NCBI GenBank assembly: GCA_030035585.1
Contig: CM057469.1
Coordinates: 60,157,501-60,221,500, forward strand
Direction of reading: 5' to 3'
Source of the DNA: Dugong dugon
Lineage: Eukaryota; Chordata; Mammalia; Sirenia; Dugongidae
DNA length: 64,000 nt
The position numbers and the translations under genes were made by a program. The first letter of the stretch is position 1. Each line of letters starts with the position of its first letter. Of the stretch, positions 1 to 10,874 are shown one piece after another. Under the pieces are notes generated by a model that did not search any database, was not told the origin of the DNA, and saw nothing but the letters and a program-made list of their open reading frames with translations.

Positions 1-1040
1 ATTGGAACAAATACAACATGGGAAAAAGAAATATAAGCATTGTATACATTGTTCATAGAAGGGTATGCATACAGATAACTAATATAATCACTTTTACTCT
101 TGATATATTTTGTTTCCTGCAGTCATAAGTAAACACATAATGAGGAGCTAAACAGTGAATCTCCATAATAAACACATGCACGCATTGGACAAATACTGTG
201 TATAATAATATTTTGAGTTTTAATGTGGCAAATGGGCTTACTTCTTGCTTATTAACTTACCTAATCTATATTAGGTTGATGACAACACCACTCTGAGAGA
301 AAGATGTGTATCTACACTCTAGCTATATTCTGTTTTAGTAACATACTTATTAAAACAATCAGCCTCATGGAAGCATATTGACATGTAGTGGAAACAGTAA
401 TTTTAAAGCAATTTTAGCTTAGTATAGTCATTGTTAACTTTTATACAAAATGAAATAAGTATTGCAGTATTTGAAAAACTAGATATTTAATTCCTCAACC
501 TGTCCCGATTACTTTTCTTGCATAATTATAATTAAATTTAAAGTATCTATCAATGGAAAAAGTGAATACTAGATTTTATATACTTCTGCATAGCAGACTG
601 TAAACTATTACACATTATAAGGTAGTCCTACTGCAAATGTGTAGCAAAAAGCTTTTGCCACATGCAACAGTCAAATTGCTTTAGAAGTTTCTAAATGGTT
701 TCGCTCAATTTCTGTACTTATATTGTTGCAATGATAAATAGTTTATGGACTATCTGTGAACCATGAACCATTCTTTGAATAGACTGACCTGAACTACAAC
801 TTTGGCTATAGTTTCCTGCTTTCTTGTACGACTTTGAGTGACTATAAAAAACTGCAGTTAGAATTTCCATACTACACCATTTTATTCCCCAGCTTCAAAT
901 CCTTTGATGGCGCTATAGAGAACAAAGTGACATCTCTTGACCATGTAATACAGATATAAAACTGATGGGGCTTAACTCTGTTAAAAGAGAATTGCAAATA
1001 GAACATGAAGAATACATTTTAGTATACCTCAGTGCCACTC
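1..1040. other. unassigned AT-rich non-coding DNA
   Basis: I see no gene and no repeat I can name. There is no open frame of note on either strand. Diverged repeats too old to read by eye may be hidden here. Confidence 0.6.
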
Positions 1041-1045
1041 CAATT

Positions 1046-1460
1046 CTTTTTTTTTTTTTTAATAATATGTTATTGTGTCTTCGTTGGAAGTTTACACAGA
1101 AAATTAAGTTACCATTTGACAATTTCTACACAAATTGTTCAGCAATATTGGTTACCTTTTCCACAATGTGTCGACGTTCTCTTTAACTGTGTCCTGGTTG
1201 TTCCATTTCTAGCACTCTCGTTTCTCTGACCTCCTTATCTTCTCATCTTGCTTTAAAGTAATTGTTGACCTTTTGGTCTCATATAGATGGTTTTTTAAGG
1301 GAACACTGTAATCATGGATAATATCCTTTATTTTATGTGCCAATCTTTATTTTGCTAAAAGTCACCCTCAGGGATAGCTTTGGTTCAAGGTTTAAAGAGT
1401 ATCTCAGGGTGATAGTCTCAGGGACTCCTCTTGTCTCAACTAGTCTAGCAAATCTGGACT
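1046..1460 (-). mobile_element. 3' end of an older L1 (antisense)
   Basis: A T-run at about 1049-1060 is the complement of an L1 poly(A) tail. The following 400 bases read in reverse as an L1 3'UTR of an older afrotherian-type subfamily. They include a stretch ending in 'aagtctggact' that recurs at 63630-63642 in another L1 3'UTR. The copy is 5'-truncated and contains no ORF. Two short frames here are accidental. It meets another L1 tail at the T-run near 1461. Confidence 0.6.
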
Positions 1461-1602
1461 TTTTTTTTTTTGTACTTTAGATGAAGGTTTACCGAACAAA
1501 TAGTTTCTCATTAAACAGTTAGTACATAGTGTTTTATGACGATGGTTAACAACCCCAAGACATGTCAACGTTGTCCCTTGCTACTCCAATTCTTGACCAG
1601 GA
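1461..1602 (-). mobile_element. short L1 3'-terminal fragment (antisense)
   Basis: A T-run at 1461-1471 is followed by the complement of the terminal L1 3'UTR module, with 'atgaaggttta' and 'gtttctcattaaac' shared with 22110-22150 and 63325-63360. The match stops at 'attcttgacc', which is the boundary of the terminal module in other copies. This is probably a very short, 5'-truncated L1 insertion within or beside the older L1 tail. Confidence 0.6.
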
Positions 1603-1713
1603 AAAGAAATAAATACTTGAGAAAGTAGATTAATTTCTTGAATAAAGGCATCCCTGGACTGTGGTGATTGTTGCTAGAAATGGGGACAGGGGCAATCTAT
1701 CTCTGAGATTCAC

Positions 1714-1902
1714 TGTTGTTATTAGTTGCTGTAAGTTGATTCCAACTCATGGTGTTCCTATGTGTAGAGTAGAGCTGCGCCATAAGGTTTTCAAGGCCGT
1801 GATCTTTCAGAAGCAAATCACCAGGCCTGTCTCCCAAGGTGTCTCTTGGTGGGTTTGAACTACCAACTCTTTGTCTAGTAGTTGAATGCTTAATCTTTTG
1901 CA
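1714..1902 (-). mobile_element. AfroSINE-type SINE (antisense)
   Basis: The stretch starts with TTG repeats, then the complement of the SINE 3' half ('ccaactcatggtg', 'agagtagagctg'), the central module ('aagcaaatcaccaggcctgtct') and a degraded tRNA-like head. It is a diverged copy. The small open frames across it on both strands are not genes. Confidence 0.75.
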
Positions 1903-1904
1903 TT

Positions 1905-2335
1905 ATTATTATATGTATATTCTAGTCAGCCAAGTTTACTAAATTCTTTTTTAAAAAAAAAAATCTGATCCTCATTTCCATTGCTATTTTTTATTTTCCA
2001 GCACAAATTACTTACAGTAAATGGAGTGTTTATGAGTAAGTCAATTGGTAGTACTCAATAAATTAAACTACCATTTTGCTTCCTTTGAGTTGACTAACTA
2101 GCAAAAGCCATGGTAAAAATCCTTTTCCTCCATGATCATTAACTCACTAGAATTACCAAATTTGATACTAAAATTTAAGGGAATTTTGGACTTAGGTCAA
2201 AGGAATGATACCTCTGTGGGCTGATATTATCCTTATTCTGGTGCTGAGTAAAGATTATGCCAGACTTCCTATGTCATATTTGTGCTGGATATCTTCCATT
2301 TGCCTCATCTCATTCTCCATGATTTTAAGAACTTA
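1905..2335. other. unassigned non-coding DNA
   Basis: AT-rich sequence with a short A-run near 1951-1964. I see no gene or named repeat. Confidence 0.5.
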
Positions 2336-2765
2336 TTCTGTGCTCCCCAAGGCAGCTTTTCAGGGCTGTGCCAATAGGATGCCTGCCTTCTGGCTTCCTT
2401 GCTGGGTTTTGGCCAGTGAAATGCACCTGTAGGAGATTAGAGAGGAGAGTGAGTTTGAATTTGTATTTCTTTTCTCCTTATCCGCTATGTTACCATGGGT
2501 TGTCTATATTACATTTTGGCTCCTGTCAAGCAACCTTTTTTATAAAGCTTTCTTTTTCTCCAGGTTCCAGTAATCACTTCTTATCCTCACCATTTTAGTC
2601 CTAGAGATGGTAAAATCAGCCTGTTATACTAATCCTAGAGTACTGGATTCTTCCTTATGGCTTCCCTATTCTGCCAATACCTGTACAAAGCTTAATGTTT
2701 CATAAACTCTCCAATTTGATTTTGGCATCTATGTATTGCCAGGTGACTGATTGATACAGAAATTG
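2336..2765 (+). repeat. ancient mammal-wide interspersed repeat, family not named
   Basis: Phrases such as 'ttgctgggttttggccagtgaaatgcacc' in 2400-2427 and an end resembling 'ccaggtgactgattgataca' at 2739-2758 recall a common old mammalian interspersed repeat. I recognise the layout but cannot assign the family with confidence. The two 75-76 codon frames over it are accidental. Confidence 0.4.
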
Positions 2766-2809
2766 GGATGAAGAGTGTCCTTAGGGGGAAAAAGGCTGTC
2801 AAAATAGGA

Positions 2810-3300
2810 TTATGTAATTGGGTTACATGCATGTTTTAAAATAATATAAATAAACCACTTATACATTATTCAAAAGTTATGATAATTGAAACAGTATGTC
2901 ATAGTCCAATGATTAAAATAACAGACATGAAAAAGAAAGTCCAGAAACTGACTCATCTGATTCATGATAAGGAGCTACTGAAATTCACTGGGGAAAGAAT
3001 GGCCCTTGCAATAAATGTTGCTCAGTCAATGAGATATCTAATAAAAGAAAGTAACACTTAATTTCTTCTTCACAATTAATTTGACATAAACCACAGACTT
3101 AAATGTGAAAGATAAAACGTACATTGGAGAATGTCATCATACCTTCAAGCAGAAAAAGAATTTTAAATAGGACATAAAAGGCAAAATACGTAAAGTAAAA
3201 GGATACTCAGTTTGAAGTTGGTAGAACATAGTTTTAATACATAAATTAGAAAATAAGAATGGTACATAAATTAGTAAAGAACTACAAATCAAAAATATGA
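2810..3300 (+). mobile_element. old L1M ORF2 remnant, left part of a split copy
   Basis: The sequence aligns by eye with the C-terminal third of L1 ORF2. It passes from the 'actcatctgatt...aaggag...ggggaaagaatgg' stretch (2950-3003) through 'aaaccacagacttaaatgt' (3090-3108) to 'ctacaaatcaaaaatatga' (3282-3300). It is full of stops. The 60-codon frame at 2879-3061 is a decayed fragment of this ORF2. The copy continues at 10077 after a younger L1 inserted into it. Confidence 0.6.
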
Positions 3301-3560
3301 CTCATCCCAGCAACTCCCCTTCAGCTGGACCTACCCTGTTGTACCAAACCAGACCCTGCCCATTGGAGAAGGAGGTGAAAAGTAGCGTGCCCACAGACAA
3401 GCAAACAACAAAGAACACACAGCCCACGTGCACACACATAACCAAATAAAACAAAATAGCAGGAGGAAATAAACAAATCTACAATCAATACATGAGGAAA
3501 AGAACTACTCAATGCCCCAAAGACAGCAGACAATATCAAAACATACAAAAACTGGACAGG

Positions 3561-4470
3561 ATGGTTCTAGTAGGTGTCCAAAGTAAAACATCAGATGACT
3601 TTCCAGGAGAAGAAAAGGCACTAGGACTACCTGATACAGAATTCAAATCTCCAATATTCAGAATTATCCAAGAGTTGAAGCAAAAATCTGACAAAAATGG
3701 GGAAAAAATAGATAAATTCATGGAAAAGGCAGACAAATTCATGGAAAATACGGACAAAAAAATGAAAAAATTCAAGAAAATAACACAGGAACAAAATGCT
3801 AAAACAAATTCACAACTAGAAATCATACAAAAATAACAACTAGAAATCCAAAAGCTAAACAACAAGGTTTCAGAAATGGACAGTGTCATAGTAGGGCTGA
3901 GGAGCAGGTTTGAAACGATGGAAAACAGGATCAGCGAAATTGAAGACAAACACCAAGATAACTCTGATGAAAAATTGAATAAAAGAAAGAAAAATGAAGA
4001 AACCCTGAGAATTATGTGGGATATAATCAAAAGCAAAAATCTGCAAGTGATCAGAGTTCCAGAACAGAGGGAGAAAACAGAAAAGACAGAGAGGATCACT
4101 GAAGAATTGCTGACAGAAAACATCCCCAGTATCATGAAAGATGAAAAGCTCTCAATGAACTCCATATAGGATAGACCCCAAAAGAAAATCACCAATGCAT
4201 ATAATAATCACACTCGCTAAAACCAAAGACAAAGAATCCTGAGAGTAGCTGGAGAAAAACAAAAAGTCACATACAGAGGAGAAAAAATAAGACTAAGGAC
4301 GGATCATTTGGCAGAAACCATGCAGGCAAGAAGTCAATGGGATGACATATATAAAACCTTGAAAAAAAAAATTGCCAGCCAAGAATAATATATCCTGCAA
4401 AACTCTCATTAAAATATGATGGTGAAATTAGGTCATTTCCAGATAAACAGAAATTAAGGGACCATGTAAA
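3561..4470 (+). pseudogene. L1 ORF1 (RNA-binding chaperone), copy A, broken
   Basis: ORF1p is the trimeric RNA-binding protein of the L1 ribonucleoprotein. The start is set by alignment with the intact copy at 53520. A coiled-coil region rich in 'DKFMEKADKFMEN' is present (about 3700-3820). A TAA at 3834-3836 replaces the Gln codon seen in the other copy. A frameshift near 4150-4170 breaks the RRM region. Further shifts separate the C-terminal domain, which is recognisable up to the 'kqklrdhvk' stretch. The normal stop codon is not conserved. It cannot encode a full protein. Confidence 0.85.
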
Positions 4471-4974
4471 AACCAAACCAAACTTACAAGACTTATTAAA
4501 GGGAGTCCTTTCATCTGAGAACAAACAACATCAGACCATAGCCTGAATCTAGGACACAAGATTGTACTAGCCAGATACCAATCTAAGAAATGAACTCTCA
4601 AGGACTATCCAAAACCAAAAGAATTACAACATGGAACCAGAAAGATTAATCTGTAAATGACAACAGCGTCACAACAATAAAAGAGGGAATAAACGGTGTA
4701 CTTATAGAACCTTCTAATGGAGAGGAAGGCAAGGTGATACCAAGTAAAAATAGACTGGTTCCAACCTAGGAAGATAAGGGAAAATTTCACGGTAACCACA
4801 ATGAAAGTTAACAAACCTACTCATCAAAATAAAGAAGAAAAACAAAATCTCTGTAACACCAAAACCTACAAAAACAAAAGAAATGAAAAAAAAATCCACA
4901 AACAAAAGGAGTTCAGCACAGGAGAGCAAAAGAAACAAAGAAAACATCAGCATCACAAAAAAAAGCACCACAAA

Positions 4975-7900
4975 ATGACAGCAATAAACTCACACCTATC
5001 AATAATTACACTGAACATAAATGGCCTACATGCACCCATGAAGAGATGGAGAGTGACAGAATGGATAAAAAAGAGGATCCATCAATATGTTGTCTACAAG
5101 AGACACACCTTAGAAATAAAGATGTAAATTTATTAAAAATCAAAGGATGGAAAAAATATATCAAGCAAACATCTACCAAAAAAGAGCAGGAGTGGCAATA
5201 CTAATCTCACTTAAAATAGACTTTAAAACCAAATCCAGCATAAAAGACAAAGAAGGACACTATATAATGATTAAGGGGATGATCCATCATGAAGACATAA
5301 CCATAATAAACATCTATGCACCCAATGACAGGGCTCCAAAACACATAAATTCTAACAGCACTGAAAAGAGAAACTGACAATTCCACAATAATAGTAGGAG
5401 ACTTCAACACACCACTCTCGGTAACGGACAGAACTTGTAGAAAGAAACTCAACAAAGATACAGAAGACCTAAAGGGCACAATCAGCCAACTTGACATCAT
5501 AGACATATACAGAACACTCCACCCTACAACTGCAAAATACACATTCTTTCCCAATGCACATGGAACGTTCTCCAGAAAGGACCACATCTTAGGCCACAGA
5601 GCAATCGTCAACAAGATCCAAAACGTTGAGATAAAACAAAGTATCTTTTCTGACCACAATGCCATCAAGGTAGAACTTAACAACAGAAAGAGCAAGGACA
5701 AAAAATCAATTACATGGAAACTGAATAACACCCTGCTTACACATCACTGGGTAATAGAAGAAATCAGAGATGGAATCAAAAAATTCCTAGAGTCAAATGA
5801 GAATGAAAACACACCATACCTAAACCTTTGGGACACAGCAAAGGCAGTCCTCAGAGGACAATTTATAGCAATAGATGAACATATCAAAAACGAAGAAAGG
5901 GACAACATCAAAATAATAACTACAGAACTTGAACAAATAGAAAGAGAACAGCAAAAAAAGCCCACAGCCACTAGAAGAAAGGAAATAATAAAGATCAGAG
6001 CAGAAATAAATGAAATAGAGAATAACAAAAATAGAAAGAATCATCCAAACTAAAAGTTGCTTCTTTGAAAAGATCAACAAAATCAACAAACCACTGGCCA
6101 GACCAACAGAAGAAAAACAGGAGAGGATGCGAATAACCCAAATAAGAAATGAAATGAGAAACATTACAACAGACCCAATCAAAATAAAAAGTATTTCTCT
6201 TAGCCATCTAGTGCTGCTACAACAGAAATAGCACAAGTGGATGGCTTTAACAAAGAGAAATTTATTTCTTCACAGTAAAGAAGGCTAAAAGTCCAAATTC
6301 AGGGCATCAGCTCCAGGAGAAGGCTTTCTCTCTCTGTCAGCCTTCTCATCAATGTTCCCCAGACTAGGAGCTTCTCTGTGCCAGGACTCCAGTCCAAAGG
6401 ACGCACTCTGCTCCTGACACTGCTTTCTTGATGGTATGAGGTCCCCCTGTCTTATTGCTCACTTCTGTCTTTTATATCTCAAAAGATTGCCTCAGGACAC
6501 AATCCAGTCTTGTAAAGTGAGTCCTACCTTACTAACAGAACTGCCACCCATCCTCCCTCATTAACATCATAGAGGCAGGATTTACAACATATAGGAAAAT
6601 CACACAGTACCAGGAATCATGGCCCAGCCAAATTGACATACTAATTTTTTGGGGGACATAATTCAATCCATGACAGTATTATAACAGAATATTATGAAAA
6701 ACTATACTTGAAGAAATTTGAAAACCTAGAGGAAATGGATAAACTTCTAGAAACACAATACCTACCCAACTACCACAAAGTGATATTGAAAATCTGAACA
6801 GACCCACAACAAGAGAAGAGAGTGAAAAGGTAATAAAAAAACTCCCAGCAACAACAAAAAAGCCCTGGCCCCGATGGCTTCACTGGATAATTCTACCAAA
6901 TATTCAGAGAAGAGCTTAAACCAGGACTACTCAAACTATTTCAGAACATAGAAAAGGAAGTGACACTTCCAAATTCATTCTTTGAAGCCAGCGTAAATCT
7001 TATACAAAAACCAGGCAAAGAGGCTACAAAAAAAGAAAATTACAGACCAATATTTCTCAGGAATATAGATGCAAAAATTCTCAAGAAAATTCTAGCCAAT
7101 AGAATTCAGCATCATATCAAAAAAATATATATATATACCACCATCAAGTAGGAGTCATACCAGTTATGCAAGGATGGTTCAACATTAGAAAATTAATCAA
7201 CATAATCTACCACAAAAATAAAAGGAAAGAAAAGAATCACATGATGATCTCATTTGACGCAGAAAAGGCATTTGACAAAGTCCAACACCCATTCCTGATA
7301 AAAACTCTCAATAAAATAGGTATACAAGGGAAACTTCTCAACATAATAACGGGCATCTATGCAAAACCAATGGCCAACATCATTCTTAATGGAGAGAGGC
7401 TGAAAACATTCCCCTTGAAAACAGGAACAAGACAAGGATGCCCTTTATCACCACTCCTATTGAACACTGTGCGGGAAGTCCTAGCTAGAGCTATAAGGCA
7501 AGAAAAAGAAATAAAGGACATCCAAACTGGTAATGAAGAAATTAAACTGTCCCTGTTTGCGGATGATATGATACTATACATAGAAAACCCTAAAGACTCC
7601 ACAATAAAACTACCAGAACTAATAGATTCAGCAGAGTGGCAGGATACAAGAAAAACATGCAAAAATCAGTTGGATTCTTATACACCAATAAAGACAATGA
7701 TGAAAAGGAAATTAGGAAAACAATTCCATTTATAATAGTCCCTAAAAAAATAAAATACCTTGGAATAATCTCACCAGGGATGTAAAGACCTATACAAAGA
7801 AAACTACAAAACACTACTGCAAGAAACTCAAAGGGATCTGCATAAATGGAAAAACATACCATGCTCATGGATAGGTAGACTCAACATTGTGAAAATGACA

Positions 7901-9273
7901 ATTCTACCCAAAGAAATTTACAAATACAATGCAATACTGATCCAAATATCAACAACATTCTTTAAAGAGATGGAAAAACTAATCATTACCTTTTTATGGA
8001 AAGGGAAGAAGCCCCGGATAAGTAAAGCACTATTGAAGAAGAAGAGTAAAGTAGGAGGACTCGCACTATCTGACCTCAGAACCTACTATACAGCTACGGT
8101 AGTCAAAACAGCCTGGTACTGGTACAACAACAGATACATTGACCAATGGAACAGAATTGAGAACCCCTATGTAAATCCATCCACCTACTGTCACCTGATC
8201 TTAGACAAGGGCCCAAAGTCCATCAAATGGGTAAAAGACAGTCTTTTTAACAAATGGTGCTGGTAAAATTGGATGTCCGTCTGCAAAAAAATGAAACAGG
8301 ATCCACACCTCACAACATACACAAAAACTAAGTCAAAATGGATCAAAGACCTAAATATAAAGTCAAAAAGTATAAAGTTCATAGAAGAAAAAATAGGACC
8401 AACACTACAGGTCTTAATACACGGCATTAACAGGATACAAACCATAACCAACAACACACAAATCTCAGAAGATAAGATAGATTACTGGGATCTTCTAAAA
8501 ATTAAACACTTACACTCATCAAAAGACTTGACCAAAAGAGTAAAAAGAGAACCTACAAACTCGGAAAAAATTTTTGGACATTACAAGTCAGACAAAGGTC
8601 TAATCTCTATAATCTACAAGAAAATCCAACACATCTACAACAAAAAGATAAATAATCCTATTAAAAAATGGCAAAGGAAATGAACAGACACTTCCCCAAA
8701 GAAGACATTCAAGCAGCCCACAGACGAATGAGGAAATGCTCACGATCACTAGCCATTAGAGAAATGCAAATTAAAACCACAGTGAGATACCATCTCACCC
8801 CAGCATTACTGGCACGAATCAAAAACACTGGAAATAACAAATGTTGGAGAAACTGCAGGGAGATTGGAACTCTTATGCACTGCTGGTGGGAATGCCAAAT
8901 GATATAAGCATTTTGGAAAATGATATGGCACTTCCTTAGAAAGCTAGAAATAGAAATACCATACGATCCAGCAATCCCACTCCTAGGAATACATCCTAGA
9001 GAAATAAGAGCTGTCACACGAATAGACTTATGCACACCCATATTCACTGCAGCACTGTTCACAATAGCAAAAAGATGTAAACAACCTAGATGCCCAACAG
9101 ATGAGTGGATAAACAAACTATGGTACGTACACACAATGGAGTTTTATGCAACAATAAAGAATAATTATGAATCTGCGAAGCATCTCGTAACGTGGATGAA
9201 ACTGGAGGACATTATACTGAGTGAAATAAGTCAATCACAAAAGGACAAATATTGTATGAGACCTCTTCTGTAA
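4975..9273 (+). pseudogene. L1 ORF2 (endonuclease-reverse transcriptase), copy A, broken
   Basis: ORF2p nicks target DNA and reverse-transcribes L1 RNA. The start is the ATG beginning MTAINSHLS, followed by the endonuclease motif NGLHAP. Frameshifts near 5090 and 5150 split the endonuclease. A 480-bp LTR interrupts the frame at 6196-6675. The RT core at 7166-7735 stays open: motif [10 protein letters not shown], motif [10 protein letters not shown], and motif C FADDMILY. Later pieces lie at 7889-8266, 8273-8683 and 8668-8907. The last holds the Cys-rich C-terminal motif CWRNC...HCWWEC, which ends in a stop. Catalytic residues survive but the frame is dead. Confidence 0.9.
6196..6675 (-). mobile_element. 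solo LTR of MaLR/ERVL type (antisense), inside L1 copy A
   Basis: A 480-bp block absent from the other L1 is flanked by GTATT on both sides (6191-6195 and 6676-6680). A 5-bp duplication is typical of ERVL/MaLR elements. In reverse it starts TGTCATGG and runs through 'ccatgattcctggtactgtg' and a run of 'aataaattt' (a polyadenylation signal near the end). It ends in a degraded form of the CTAAGACA terminus. No internal retroviral genes remain, so it arose by LTR-LTR recombination. A related fragment lies at 14430-14635. Confidence 0.85.
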
Positions 9274-10075
9274 AAACTCATGAAAAAGTTCACACACAAA
9301 AAGAAACAATCTTTGTTGGTTACAAGGGATGGGAGGGGTGTAGGGGGTACTAAATAGACAATACATAAGTGATAACTTCTGTGAAGGGTAAGACACTACA
9401 CAATACTGGGGAAGCCAGCACAGCTTGTACAAGGGAAAGGTCATGGAAGCGTCATAGACACATCCAAACTCCCTGAGGAACTGAATTGCTGGGCAGAGGG
9501 CTGTGAGGGCAATGGTCTCGGGGAACATCTAGCTAAATCGGCATAACACAGTTTATAAAGGCAATGTTCTACATTTTACCTTGGTGAGTAGCGTCTGGGG
9601 TCTTAAAAGCCTGTGAGCAGCCATTTAAGATACTCCACTGGTCTCACCCCTTCGGTAGCAAGGGAGAATGAAGAAAACTAAAGATACAAGGGAAAGATTA
9701 GTCCAAAGGACTAATAGACTACAGCTACCAAGGCTTCCACCAGACTGAGTCTAGTACAGCTAGATGGTGCCCGGCTACCACCGACTGCTCTGACCGGGAT
9801 CACAACAAAGGGTCCTGGACAGAGATGGAGAAGGATGTAGAGCAAAATTCTAACTCACAAAAAAAGGCCAGATTTACTGGCCTGACAGAGACTGAGAAAC
9901 CCCAAGAGTATGGCCCCCAGACACTCTTTTAGCTCAGTGGTGAAGTCACTCCTGAGGTTCCCCATTCAACCAGGGACTGGACGGCCCCATAAAACAAAAT
10001 GGGACTAATGAGGCACAGCAGTCCAGGGACAAGGACTAGAAGGCAGGAGGGGACAAGAAAGCTGGTGAGAGGGAA
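9274..10075 (+). other. L1 copy A proximal 3'UTR
   Basis: GC-richer than the ORFs and colinear with 58785-59580. It includes 'gactgaattgctggg'-like and 'gcctgtgagcagcca' phrases and the region that is an open frame in other copies. Here that frame has no start and has small deletions. It lacks the distal modules and any A-tail. Confidence 0.8.
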
Positions 10076-10076
10076 C

Positions 10077-10870
10077 CCATACAAAAGGTTGTATAAATTG
10101 CTGCAAAGACTTTGGAAACTTGTTTGGCAGACCTGAACATGCACAGATAGATCCATGAAGGCTTACATTCACCAAAAGACACAAAAATGCACTTACATGT
10201 TTATTCTTTATACCTACAAATACGAAACAATCTAAATGTCTATCAACATGATTATATAAATTTGTGATATTTATGCAGTAGAATACTACATGATAATGAA
10301 GAATATATTATGATACATTTAGCCACATGGATGAATCTCACAGGGAAAAAAATGGTGAGCAAAAAAGCCAGACACTAAAAAATACACAGTACATAGTTGC
10401 ATTTACATGAGGTTCAAAAGCAGGAAAACTAGTCTATGGTGATAGAGGTCAGGTCGATTCCAACTGATGAGACCCCATGTGTGTCAAAGTAGACTGTGTC
10501 CTATAGGGTTTTCAATGACTGATTTTTTTTTTTTTTTTTTGAAGTAAATCAGCAGGTCTTTTTTCCTAGGTGCCTCTGGGTATACTCGCACATCCAAACT
10601 TTGGCTCAGCAATAAGCAGGTTAACTGTTTGCCCACCCAGGTACTCTAAACTAATCTAGTTACCAATAACAACCAGTGATTGCTGGTAGACAGGAAGGAG
10701 AGGTTCAGGGAAGGGCAGGAAAGAAGAATTACAAAGGAGCACTAGGAAGCTTTTAAGGGTAATGTGTACATTAATTATCTTGATTGTGGTGATGGTGATA
10801 TCCACAGATACACCCCATATACACAGATACAATATGTTCAGTAGGAAATTTTAATTATAATAGCTTTCAG
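10077..10870 (+). mobile_element. old L1M 3' part, continuation after copy A
   Basis: It resumes the old L1 ORF2 end. 'tttggaaacttgtttggcag', 'ccacatggatgaatctcaca' and 'aagccagacac' are standard L1 ORF2/3'UTR phrases. It is heavily decayed, and a SINE splits it at 10441-10646. After the SINE it reads on with 'ccagtgattgctgg' and ends around 10870. Confidence 0.65.
10441..10646 (-). mobile_element. AfroSINE-type SINE (antisense) in the L1M
   Basis: Complement of the SINE: 'tcgattccaact', 'gtcctatagggttttcaatgac', a T-run at 10525-10542, the central 'gtaaatcagcaggtct' module and a tRNA-like head ending 'cacccaggtac'. The flanks carry a duplicated, diverged target: AAACTAGTCTAT (10426-10437) and AAACTAATCTAG (10648-10659). 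Both match L1M sequence, so the duplication boundaries are well supported. Confidence 0.8.
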
Positions 10871-10874
10871 ACTA

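Larger units (their letters stand above)
3300..10075 (+). mobile_element. L1 LINE, copy A, 5'-truncated and interrupted by an LTR
   Basis: It is colinear with the other sense L1 at about 53255-59580: the end of the 5'UTR, ORF1, ORF2 and the proximal 3'UTR. About 1.4 kb of 5'UTR is missing. An LTR sits inside ORF2 (6196-6675). The 3' side stops at 'gggaaccca' with no poly(A), just where the modular distal 3'UTR begins in other copies. It lies inside an older L1M on the same strand. No convincing target duplication is seen. Confidence 0.9.

Noticed and set aside
4714-4971. Hydrophobic minus-strand frames over the L1s (also 3536-4195, 5207-5731, 5820-6236, 53462-53908, 55760-56179)
   Set aside because: They are the antisense of A-rich L1 ORFs, which gives Phe/Leu/Ser-rich pseudo-membrane proteins. 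They mirror sense frames with known L1 motifs.
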